From contig JASBTO010000215.1 in NCBI GenBank assembly GCA_030148365.1, positions 1-8,859 of the forward strand: a stretch of 8,859 nucleotides of DNA, in the 5' to 3' direction. The position numbers and the translations under genes are program-made. Numbering within the stretch: the first letter of the stretch is position 1; each line of letters opens with the position of its first letter. The notes beneath the pieces were generated by a model. It was not told where the DNA came from and did not search any database. It worked only from the letters and a program-made list of their open reading frames with translations. Shown piece by piece: positions 1 to 5,990 of the stretch. This stretch comes from Kangiellaceae bacterium (GTDB lineage: Bacteria > Pseudomonadota > Gammaproteobacteria > Enterobacterales > Kangiellaceae).

Positions 1-1
1 G

Positions 2-316
2 GCGGTCTGTGACGGACTGCTGCTGGAGTGCAACCATGATGAGGAGATGCTGCGCCGGGGGCCCTATCCGGCGGCTCTCAAGCGTCGTATTGGTGGAGCA
101 CTCGGGCACCTGAGCAACCGGCAGGCCGCTGAATTGTTGGCAGCGCTCGAACGTAGCCGGATTCAGCATCTGATCGCGACTCATCTGAGTCAGGAGAATA
201 ACCGGCCCGAGCAGGTCCGGGCAGCATTGGCGGAGGCCAGTGGCTGGCGAGGAGAGGATATCCGGATTGCCGATCAGGAACTTGGTTTCGACTGGCTGTC
301 GCTGACGGGCAACTGA
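2..316 (+). CDS. MBL-fold metallo-hydrolase, C-terminal part (5' end outside window)
   Basis: The reading frame is open from the left edge, so this is the last ~104 residues of a longer protein; an internal ATG at 47 is not the real start. Visible motifs are LLLECNHD followed by a GPYP stretch, GHLSN, and a later THLSxENN. This pattern belongs to small metallo-beta-lactamase-fold hydrolases of the YycJ/WalJ (PhnP-like, COG1235) type, where the Asp after ECNH and the His of HLS lie in the metal site. The main HxHxDH motif would be upstream and is not seen. Members are cytoplasmic metal-dependent hydrolases, probably phosphodiesterase or nuclease-like; the substrate here is unknown. The gene lies 58 bp before purC on the same strand, an arrangement also known in Pseudomonas. 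Family assignment is good; function is open. Confidence 0.85.
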   Translation, partial: AVCDGLLLECNHDEEMLRRGPYPAALKRRIGGALGHLSNRQAAELLAALERSRIQHLIATHLSQENNRPEQVRAALAEASGWRGEDIRIADQELGFDWLSLTGN

Positions 317-347
317 TGATCAGGGCAGAACTGATTTCATTTTTTTT
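316..347 (+). terminator. Possible weak terminator or attenuator between MBL gene and purC
   Basis: Arms ATGA-TCAG (316-323) and CTGA-TT-TCAT (331-340) pair through eight base pairs with a 2-nt bulge around a 7-nt loop, followed directly by seven T (341-347). The stem is AT-rich and overlaps the MBL stop codon. It could partly separate the MBL gene from purC. The geometry fits an intrinsic terminator, but the stem is weak. Confidence 0.4.
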
Positions 348-374
348 AGGTCTCAAATCCAAAGGTAAGATGAC

Positions 375-1085
375 ATGAAACGTGTTTCAGAACTTTTTGT
401 TGGCAAGGCAAAATCCGTGTATTCGACTGAAGATCCGGACAAACTGATTCTCGAATTCAGAAACGATACCTCTGCTTTTGACGGCAGAAAGACCGACAGT
501 CTGGACCGGAAGGGGTTGGTCAACAACAAATTCAATGCCTACATCATGCAGAAGCTGGAAGCGGCCGGTATCCCGACCCATTTCGAGCATCTGCTGAGCG
601 ACAATGAATCAGTTGTCAAGAACCTGGACATGATCCCGGTCGAGTGCGTGGTGCGCAACATCAGCGCGGGCAGCATTTGTCGGCGGCTCGGGGTCGAAGA
701 AGCCCAGGATCTGAATCCACCGACTTTCGAGTTCTTCCTCAAAAACGACGAACTCCATGATCCCATGATCAACGAGTATCACATCCGCTCATTCGGCTGG
801 GCCACGGATCAGGAAATTGCCAAGATGAAGGAGCTGACCTTCAAGGTCAACGATGTGCTCAAGCAACTCTTCCTTGATGGCGGCATGTTGCTGGTCGATT
901 ACAAACTCGAATTCGGGCGTTACCACGGTCAGATCATTCTGGGCGACGAATTTTCTCCTGACGGCTGCCGGCTCTGGGACAAGGATACCCGGGAAAAGCT
1001 CGACAAGGACCGTTTCCGCCAGGGTCTTGGCGGCGTAGTGGAGGCCTATGAAGAGGTTGCGCGCCGGGTCGGACTGAAATTCTGA
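375..1085 (+). CDS. purC: Phosphoribosylaminoimidazole-succinocarboxamide synthase (SAICAR synthetase)
   Basis: PurC (EC 6.3.2.6) joins aspartate to CAIR using ATP to give SAICAR in de novo purine synthesis, in the cytoplasm. The 236-residue product matches the length of the single-domain bacterial enzyme (237 in E. coli) and aligns end to end with it from memory: GKAKSVYST near residue 10 (nucleotide-binding loop), LEFRNDTSA, DRKGLVNNKFN, IPVECVVRNISAGS near residue 95 (the SAICAR synthetase signature), LVDYKLEFG near 175 and the C-terminal LGDEFSPDGCRLWDK. An AAAGG at 361-365 precedes the ATG at a usable distance. E. coli has FRNDTSAGDG where this protein has FRNDTSAFDG, a mild difference also found in other lineages. 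The gene ends in a strong terminator, so it is the last gene of its unit. Very secure call. Confidence 0.98.
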   Translation: MKRVSELFVGKAKSVYSTEDPDKLILEFRNDTSAFDGRKTDSLDRKGLVNNKFNAYIMQKLEAAGIPTHFEHLLSDNESVVKNLDMIPVECVVRNISAGSICRRLGVEEAQDLNPPTFEFFLKNDELHDPMINEYHIRSFGWATDQEIAKMKELTFKVNDVLKQLFLDGGMLLVDYKLEFGRYHGQIILGDEFSPDGCRLWDKDTREKLDKDRFRQGLGGVVEAYEEVARRVGLKF

Positions 1086-1108
1086 TCGGCGTCAGCGCCT
1101 TGTTTGCC

Positions 1109-1135
1109 AACGCCCGGACTTGTCCGGGCGTTTTT
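1109..1135 (+). terminator. Intrinsic terminator after purC
   Basis: Perfect inverted repeat CGCCCGGAC (1111-1119) and GTCCGGGCG (1122-1130), closing on a CTTG tetraloop, preceded by AA and followed by TTTTT (1131-1135). It lies 24 bp after the purC stop and is a textbook rho-independent terminator. Confidence 0.93.
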
Positions 1136-1178
1136 GTGTCTGGCGCCCGGCAATGCTCGGCATTTCTGCTGTCAGGCC

Positions 1179-1208
1179 TTGTTTTCATTGCCGGTTTTGA
1201 CCTATTAT
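1179..1208 (+). promoter_or_regulatory. Candidate sigma-70 promoter for the CHI/TonB fusion gene
   Basis: TTGTTT (1179-1184), an 18-bp spacer and TATTAT (1203-1208, five of six bases match the -10 consensus). It lies after the purC terminator, where the next gene needs its own promoter. A start near 1215 would give a leader of about 130 nt. No other strong promoter pair or riboswitch-like fold is evident between 1136 and 1347; this is pattern matching only. Confidence 0.3.
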
Positions 1209-1347
1209 CGAAGCGTACCCCTTTTTTGTGACCATCAGAAAGCAGAAAAACAACCCTCACAAAAGCAAGGTGCTCGTCTCCGGACTGAAGGACCGGAATA
1301 CGATAAAACTAATTATATCAACTATTTATCTATCACGGGGAATTCAA

Positions 1348-2643
1348 GTGAAATCTTGTGTCTGTAAGTACCTGGGGATGTTTGCGTTTGGCCTTTTCCT
1401 GTCAGCAACCTGGTTGCCTGTCATGGCGGATACGGCCAGAGTCGCAAGCACAGACCTGTCCCTTAACGGCGTGGCGGTAATCCAGCAGTTCCGCAACGAT
1501 CAATTTATCAGTGCCTTGTATGTCGAGACGCCCATGACGGACGCTGCGGCCTTGCTGGCCGACGGTGGCCCCAAGCGCATGGCTTTCCGGGTGGCGGCTG
1601 ACAAGATTGCCGGTCGCAGTCATCGCCGCAGCTGGATCGAAAGTATCCGCAGCAACAATGAGATCGATGCGGCACTTCTGCACGCGAAGGAAATCCGGGA
1701 ATTTGCCAAGTTATTTGATCAGAACCTGGTCATGGGGGATCAAATCGAAGTGGATTATGTCCCGGGTAGTGGCGTTCTGGTCTCCATTAACGGACAGGAA
1801 GCCGGCAAGATTACCGCGCCCGGGTTTTTCCCGCTGGTGCTCAATACCTGGATTGGCAAGCGGCCTCCGAGTCAGGAATTCAAGGAACAGATTCTCGGAC
1901 TGGGCGATGCTACTGCCCGTGAAGCCTCATTGGCACAGTTTCAGGTACTGATGCCGTCTGATGCCCGGGTTGCAGAAGTCGCGGCATTATATGCTCCGGA
2001 GCCGGTAGAAGAGCCGTCGGCAAAAGAAAAGGTGGCAGAAGTCAAAAAGACGCCGCCAGCTACAAAAAAGACTGAAAGCAAGCCTGCTGCCAGCAAACCG
2101 GTGGTGAAAGTGGCCAAGAAGGAAGTGCCCCCCGCATCCCGGGATACCGGTAACTCCCAGGCCGCCAATACCGCCAGCAAGGCCAAAGTTGGCGAGCAGT
2201 CGAAGCCTGTGCAGTCAACTCAGGTTGCCAGCCTCGACAAGACCTCCAAGCCGGCAGAAGAAGCTGTGCCGGAAGTCGTTGAGTCGGTAAAACCGCCGGT
2301 CGACATTGCCAAACTCAAGGGGAATTATCGGAGGGAGTTGCGCGGTCATCTGGGACGTTTCCTGGAATATCCTCTCGGTGACATTCGCCGGCGGTATGGC
2401 GCATCTGTTCTGAAGCGGCCCAAAGAGGGCGTCTCCCGCGGTGAAGTCGTGGTCAAGGTAATCGTTTCCCGTGAAGGTGACGTCAACCGGGCACAGGTAG
2501 AAATCAGCTCCGGCGAGAAAATTCTGGACAATGCCGCACTGGCGATGGTGGTCAATGCCGAGCCGCTGCCGGTCATGCCCGAAGATCTCGAAGGTGAGGA
2601 ATTTGAATTTCTGGCACCGGTTTACTTGACGCCAGCCGGCTAG
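1348..2643 (+). CDS. Secreted chalcone-isomerase-like protein fused to a TonB C-terminal domain
   Basis: I chose GTG at 1348: GGGGA (1337-1341) lies six bases ahead, and a clean Sec signal peptide follows (Lys2/Lys7, hydrophobic core, predicted cut after VMA at residue 27). The frame is open back to 1228, but that extension is unlike any signal peptide. Product 431 aa. Residues ~30-190 resemble the bacterial chalcone-isomerase-like family (Pfam Chalcone_3): LSLNG near 37, the long helical middle, GDQIEVDYVPGSGVLVSINGQ at ~150-170 region, then PGFFPLVLNTWIGKRPP and the terminal LLG-like ILGLG. Residues ~215-320 are a Lys/Ala/Pro/Glu-rich, probably disordered linker. Residues ~338-430 are a TonB C-terminal domain: YP at 341-342, GEVVVKVIVSREGDV, EISSGEKILDNAAL, AEPLPVMPEDL and a final FLAPVYL strand. 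Such domains contact TonB boxes or cell-wall partners. The location is periplasmic. The ligand is unknown; isomerase activity is not implied. Domain calls are strong; the role is inferred. Confidence 0.88.
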   Translation: MKSCVCKYLGMFAFGLFLSATWLPVMADTARVASTDLSLNGVAVIQQFRNDQFISALYVETPMTDAAALLADGGPKRMAFRVAADKIAGRSHRRSWIESIRSNNEIDAALLHAKEIREFAKLFDQNLVMGDQIEVDYVPGSGVLVSINGQEAGKITAPGFFPLVLNTWIGKRPPSQEFKEQILGLGDATAREASLAQFQVLMPSDARVAEVAALYAPEPVEEPSAKEKVAEVKKTPPATKKTESKPAASKPVVKVAKKEVPPASRDTGNSQAANTASKAKVGEQSKPVQSTQVASLDKTSKPAEEAVPEVVESVKPPVDIAKLKGNYRRELRGHLGRFLEYPLGDIRRRYGASVLKRPKEGVSRGEVVVKVIVSREGDVNRAQVEISSGEKILDNAALAMVVNAEPLPVMPEDLEGEEFEFLAPVYLTPAG

Positions 2644-2665
2644 TATCCTTTTCCGCTATCAGAAC

Positions 2666-2691
2666 GAGGGGGCGCAAGCCCCCTTCTTTTT
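2666..2691 (+). terminator. Intrinsic terminator after the CHI/TonB fusion gene
   Basis: GGGGGC (2668-2673), a stable GCAA tetraloop and GCCCCC (2678-2683), followed by TTCTTTTT (2684-2691). It lies 24 bp after the stop codon and isolates the fusion gene from the carboxypeptidase gene. Confidence 0.93.
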
Positions 2692-2719
2692 ACATGTACT
2701 GTGAAGCGGCGGTAATCCC

Positions 2720-3844
2720 ATGAACATCAGCAGCCAGTTTGACGGTGGTAATATCATCGTCGACAACACCGATAATCCCGAACAAATCCAGCTCAGAATT
2801 CGCGATGACAGCGAGTCGGAATTCAAGCAATGGTTCTATTTCCGAGCCAGTGTACAGACGGGTGTGGAGTACCGGTTCAATCTCGTCAATGCCGGTGAGT
2901 GCTCCTATGCGGACGCATGGGAGGGCTATCGTGCCGTTGCCTCCTATAATCGCAAGGACTGGTTCCGGGTGCCGACGGAATACCGGGACGGCACCCTTAG
3001 CATCTGCCACCGACCCTCACAGCCGGTGGTGTTTTATGCCTATTTCGCCCCTTATCCCTACGAACGCCATCTGGACCTGGTGCACGAAGCCATGACTTCG
3101 GACTACTGTCATTTGCATACCCTCGGCAAGACCGTCCAGGGACGTAATATCGATTACCTGCAAATCGGCACTCCGGGCGCGGGCAAAAAGAATGTCTGGG
3201 TCATCGCCCGACAGCATCCGGGCGAAACCATGGCGGAATGGTGCGCGGAAGGCTTGCTGAAGCGCTTGCTGGATCCCGCTGACGCGGTGGCTGCGGCAGT
3301 CCGGGAGCAATGCGTGGTGCATTTTATTCCCAGTATGAATCCCGATGGCGGCGCTTTGGGGAATCTGCGCGCCAATGCCGCCGGAGTCAATCTCAACCGC
3401 GCCTGGCAGGAGCCGGATGCCGCCTCCAGTCCCGAAGTCTGGCACGTGCGCCAGGCCATGTTCGACACGGGCGTGGATGCCTTTCTGGATTTACATGGTG
3501 ACGAAGCCATTGCCTATAACTTTATCGCCGGTAGCGAGGGTGTGCCGGGTTATACACCGCGACTGGCCGAACTGGAAAAGCAATTCAAGGAGAAGCTGCT
3601 TGCAGTGACTCCCGAATTTCAGTTGCAGCACGGTTATCCGCTGGTGGCGGCTGGCGAGGCGGATCTGCGCATTGCCGGCAACTGGGTTGCCCAGGAATTC
3701 AATTGCCTGGCTCTGACGGTAGAAATGCCTTTCAAGGACAATCTGCAACTCCCCGAGCAAACTTCCGGCTGGTCGCCGCTTCGGTGTCAGCGATTTGGCG
3801 GTAACCTGCTGGAGCCCTTGCTGGATATCCTGCCGGCCATCTAG
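2720..3844 (+). CDS. M14-family zinc carboxypeptidase, cytosolic carboxypeptidase (CCP/AGBL) type
   Basis: The 374-residue product has the two-part layout of bacterial cytosolic carboxypeptidases: a beta-rich M14 N-domain (residues ~1-120) and a catalytic zinc carboxypeptidase domain (~130-374). Catalytic residues are all visible: HPGE (zinc ligands His166 and Glu169), NPDG at 207-210, NLNR (Asn226/Arg227, which hold the substrate C-terminus), DLHGDE (third zinc ligand His259) and TVEMPF (general base Glu335). There is no signal peptide, so it should be cytoplasmic. Eukaryotic relatives remove C-terminal or side-chain glutamates from tubulin; structures of bacterial members (Pseudomonas, Burkholderia) exist, but natural substrates are unclear. 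The only usable start is ATG 2720, since an in-frame stop lies at 2702-2704; the Shine-Dalgarno (GGCGG, 2708-2712) is modest. It is followed 52 bp later by a saccharopine reductase-like gene, probably in one operon. Confidence 0.93.
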   Translation: MNISSQFDGGNIIVDNTDNPEQIQLRIRDDSESEFKQWFYFRASVQTGVEYRFNLVNAGECSYADAWEGYRAVASYNRKDWFRVPTEYRDGTLSICHRPSQPVVFYAYFAPYPYERHLDLVHEAMTSDYCHLHTLGKTVQGRNIDYLQIGTPGAGKKNVWVIARQHPGETMAEWCAEGLLKRLLDPADAVAAAVREQCVVHFIPSMNPDGGALGNLRANAAGVNLNRAWQEPDAASSPEVWHVRQAMFDTGVDAFLDLHGDEAIAYNFIAGSEGVPGYTPRLAELEKQFKEKLLAVTPEFQLQHGYPLVAAGEADLRIAGNWVAQEFNCLALTVEMPFKDNLQLPEQTSGWSPLRCQRFGGNLLEPLLDILPAI

Positions 3845-3896
3845 TCCGGCGAAATTTCAAACCAATAAGTGATTGTATAAAGCAGTGGAGAGTAGC

Positions 3897-5201
3897 ATGG
3901 CAAATATCCTCGTATTCGGTGCCGGATTTGTGGCCGAGCCCCTGGTGGAATATCTGATGCGACGTGACGATAACCGCATCACGGTCGCCAGTCAGTTTCA
4001 GGCCGATGCGGACCGGATAGCGGGCCGCTTCTCCGGGGTCACGGCAACGACCGCGGAAGTCACCGAGGTTGCAAGTATTTCGCCACTGATTGAAGGCCAC
4101 GACCTTGTGGTCAGCCTGGTGCCCGCAACCCTGCACCAGGCTATTGCGGAAACCTGTGTCAGGCTCGGCAAGCATCTTGTGACGGCGAGTTACGAGTCTC
4201 CCGCCATGGTGGCACTCGATGCCAAAGCCCGGGAGCAGGGCGTGATCCTGCTCAACGAGATCGGCCTGGACCCCGGTATTGATCACCTGGGAGCCATGGA
4301 CATCATCGACCGGGTGCAGGCGGAGGGCGGCCGGATCAGGAGTTTCGTGTCCTGGTGTGGGGGATTGCCAGCGCCGGACGCGAATGATAACCCGCTCGGC
4401 TACAAGTTTGCCTGGGCCCCCCGCGGCGTACTGATGGCGCTGCAAAATGAAGCCGTCTTTCTCCGTGACAACAAGGAGGTTCACCTGTCTCCTGTCGAAC
4501 TTCTCGAATCCGCGGAGCCGGTTACCGTCGATGAACTGGAACTGGAAGGCTATGCGAATCGCAACTCGCTCGGTTATCAGCAGAGTTACGACATACCCGA
4601 GGCTCGCACCATTCTCCGCGGCACGCTTCGTTATCGTGGCTTCTGTGACATCTTGCAGGCGGCACGCAAGCTCGGACTTCTGGATCTTGAGTCGGACAAG
4701 GTCGCCCCCAGTGATACGCCCTCCTGGAACGATTTGATGCAGGCTCTTCACGGGTACAGGATTCATGACGAGGCGCGCAAGCAACTGGGCATTACCGATG
4801 CGGCTTTTTCGGCGCTTAAGTGGCTCGGCTGTTTCAGCGATATTGCCTCCGCGCCGGCACCCGGTCCTCTTGACCGTTTTTGTGAATTGCTGAAAACCCG
4901 ACTGGCCTACCAGCCCGGTGAGCGGGATATGGTCGTGCTGCAACACCAGTTCGGGATAGAGCCGGCAAGCGGTGAAAGCTATCATTTGGAGGCAAGTCTG
5001 GTCGCGTACGGTGAGCCGGACGGATACTCCGCGATGGCAAAAACCGTAGGCTATCCCGCAGCGATGGCCGTTCAGCTGATCTGTGACGGTGTCATTGAGG
5101 AGCGAGGCGTGGTGTTGCCATTCTCGAAAGGCATTTATCAACCGCTGCTGGAGTTGCTCGCGGGCGAAGGCATCGCGTTCACCGAATCCCGCAGCCAATA
5201 G
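3897..5201 (+). CDS. Saccharopine reductase-like dehydrogenase (Lys9 type, NADP+, L-glutamate-forming)
   Basis: I chose ATG 3897 because GGAG (3887-3890) sits six bases upstream; a TTG at 3873 would only add eight unlikely residues. The 434-residue length is close to yeast Lys9 (446). The protein opens with a Rossmann dinucleotide loop GAGFVA (8-13). Family signatures follow: GLDPGIDHLGAM (123-134), WCGGLPAP (153-160) and NPLGYKFAWAPRG (165-177), typical of Lys9 and of the C-terminal half of animal AASS. These enzymes interconvert saccharopine with 2-aminoadipate semialdehyde plus glutamate (EC 1.5.1.10). No lysine-ketoglutarate reductase gene is visible, so its role in lysine breakdown or another reductive amination is unproven. 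Carboxynorspermidine dehydrogenase is a less likely alternative. It is soluble and cytoplasmic, and probably co-transcribed with the upstream carboxypeptidase. Confidence 0.9.
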   Translation: MANILVFGAGFVAEPLVEYLMRRDDNRITVASQFQADADRIAGRFSGVTATTAEVTEVASISPLIEGHDLVVSLVPATLHQAIAETCVRLGKHLVTASYESPAMVALDAKAREQGVILLNEIGLDPGIDHLGAMDIIDRVQAEGGRIRSFVSWCGGLPAPDANDNPLGYKFAWAPRGVLMALQNEAVFLRDNKEVHLSPVELLESAEPVTVDELELEGYANRNSLGYQQSYDIPEARTILRGTLRYRGFCDILQAARKLGLLDLESDKVAPSDTPSWNDLMQALHGYRIHDEARKQLGITDAAFSALKWLGCFSDIASAPAPGPLDRFCELLKTRLAYQPGERDMVVLQHQFGIEPASGESYHLEASLVAYGEPDGYSAMAKTVGYPAAMAVQLICDGVIEERGVVLPFSKGIYQPLLELLAGEGIAFTESRSQ

Positions 5202-5218
5202 CAGTGTACGCGTCCTCG

Positions 5219-5239
5219 ACCCGGCCTTTTTTTCCGGGT
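5219..5239. repeat. Inverted repeat with a T7 tract in its loop
   Basis: ACCCGG (5219-5224) and CCGGGT (5234-5239) flank CCTTTTTTT. The T-run lies inside the loop rather than after the stem, so this is not a standard terminator. It is the only structure seen between the dehydrogenase stop and the lexA promoter and may be a decayed terminator. Confidence 0.45.
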
Positions 5240-5265
5240 TGCAGAAGCGGGAGTTCAACGGATCA

Positions 5266-5294
5266 TTGACACCCGCCAGTCAGAATGCTACTTA
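5266..5294 (+). promoter_or_regulatory. Probable lexA promoter
   Basis: A consensus -35 box TTGACA (5266-5271) is followed after 17 bp by TACTTA (5289-5294), with TGC just ahead as in an extended -10. The -10 hexamer is poor, matching only at TA. A better hexamer, TATAAG (5295-5300), is too far from the -35 box. The -10 area lies inside the 16-bp palindrome, so a repressor bound there would block RNA polymerase. Confidence 0.5.
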
Positions 5295-5303
5295 TATAAG
5301 TAG
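5288..5303. promoter_or_regulatory. Palindromic operator candidate for LexA autoregulation
   Basis: CTACTTATATAAGTAG is a perfect 16-bp palindrome located 23 bp before the lexA ATG and over the putative -10 box. LexA usually represses its own gene from such a site. It lacks the CTGT-N8-ACAG core of the classical gammaproteobacterial SOS box, though it keeps TACT and AGTA arms around a TA-rich centre. Binding by LexA is inferred from position and symmetry. Confidence 0.55.
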
Positions 5304-5326
5304 TGCTTAATTGACGGGTGTACCCC

Positions 5327-5926
5327 ATGACCGAACAGCAAGTCCTGACCGAACGACAACAGCAAGTCCTGACCGCCCTGACCGACTATATCAACAGCGA
5401 AGGCATTGCGCCGTCCCATGCCGAACTGGCCCAATTGATCAAGGTCTCCTCGACCAAAGCGGCAGCGGATCACCTGAAGGCTCTGGCCAGGAAGGGGTAT
5501 ATCCGTCTCCATGCCGACAAGCCCCGGGGGATCCAGCTACTCGCCGAAAACTCCGGTCAGCTGCCGCTGATAGGCCGGGTTGCGGCCGGCATGCCCCTTG
5601 AGGCCGTGGAAAATGTCGAATCCTATGTCACTATCCCTGAAGTATTGCGCAAACGGCGGCCGGCGTTTCTGTTGCGGGTCAGGGGAGACAGTATGTGCGA
5701 TGCCGGCATACTGGACGGTGACTTGATTGCGGTGCGCAAGACCCCAAGCGCAGATCTTGGTCAGATAGTGGTCGCCAGGATCGACGATGAAGTGACGGTC
5801 AAGCGCCTCGGGCGGCGCGGCAAGAAAATACTTCTGCTGCCGGAAAATGCGGATTTTCAGCCGATTGAAGTGGAGCCGGACGAGCTGGTGATCGAGGGGA
5901 CTTTTGTCGGCTTGATCCGGGCCTGA
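5327..5926 (+). CDS. lexA: LexA repressor (SOS response regulator, S24 self-cleaving)
   Basis: LexA represses DNA-repair genes and cleaves itself when RecA filaments form. ATG 5327 follows GGGTG (5316-5320) at six bases; a GTG at 5318 overlaps that site and is less likely. The product is 199 aa, close to the E. coli protein (202). Residues ~28-55 form the winged helix-turn-helix. The cleavage site is Ala87-Gly88 in GRVAAGMP. The catalytic dyad is Ser122 (RGDSMCDAG) and Lys159 (EVTVKRL). Recognition-helix residues differ from E. coli: STKAAAD replaces SPNAAEE, changing the Asn, Glu and Glu used to read CTGT. The N-terminus carries an extra repeat (EQQVLTE then QQQVLT). No sulA, recA, or imuAB-dnaE2 cassette follows; the next gene is convergent. 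Identity is secure; altered DNA specificity is inferred. Confidence 0.97.
   Translation: MTEQQVLTERQQQVLTALTDYINSEGIAPSHAELAQLIKVSSTKAAADHLKALARKGYIRLHADKPRGIQLLAENSGQLPLIGRVAAGMPLEAVENVESYVTIPEVLRKRRPAFLLRVRGDSMCDAGILDGDLIAVRKTPSADLGQIVVARIDDEVTVKRLGRRGKKILLLPENADFQPIEVEPDELVIEGTFVGLIRA
5334..5375 (+). repeat. In-frame direct repeat inside the 5' end of lexA
   Basis: AACAGCAAGTCCTGACCG occurs exactly at 5334-5351 and 5358-5375, a period of 24 bp (eight codons). A shorter TGACCGAAC also repeats at 5328 and 5346. The repeat encodes QQVLT twice and lengthens the LexA N-terminus by several residues ahead of its usual LTxRQ start. Confidence 0.9.
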
Positions 5927-5939
5927 GCCTGCGGCCAGT

Positions 5940-5971
5940 AAGGTACTTTGTCCCGAAGGTACTTTGTCCCG
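5940..5971. repeat. Two exact tandem copies of a 16-bp unit between lexA and fimT
   Basis: AAGGTACTTTGTCCCG occurs at 5940-5955 and again, without a gap, at 5956-5971, followed by AA. It fills about half of the 64-bp space between the converging lexA and fimT stops. No T-tract terminator is seen for either gene in this gap. The unit is not itself palindromic apart from GTAC. It could be half of a REP-like element or a slippage product; function is unknown. Confidence 0.85.
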
Positions 5972-5990
5972 AAAGCGTTTGCCAACGGGA

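Noticed and set aside
934..1260. A 108-codon - strand frame across the purC end and its terminator
   Set aside because: It overlaps the purC coding region and a strong terminator, and shows no family motif.
1228..1347. A 40-residue N-terminal extension of the CHI/TonB fusion protein from ATG 1228
   Set aside because: The extension would bury an evident signal peptide; GTG 1348 has a well-spaced GGGGA ahead of it.
3855..3881. TTTCAA and TATAAA as a promoter between the carboxypeptidase and dehydrogenase genes
   Set aside because: The spacer is only 15 bp, the -35 match is poor, and the transcript would start within the ribosome-binding site.
3873..3896. TTG start adding eight residues to the saccharopine reductase
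   Set aside because: The ATG at 3897 has its own GGAG site and places the Rossmann strand at the very N-terminus, as is normal for the family.
3732..5258. A 508-codon open frame on the - strand, antisense to the dehydrogenase gene
   Set aside because: It has no recognisable family motif and exists because the + strand gene has biased codon use. The + strand product has clear Rossmann and Lys9-family signatures and a good ribosome-binding site.
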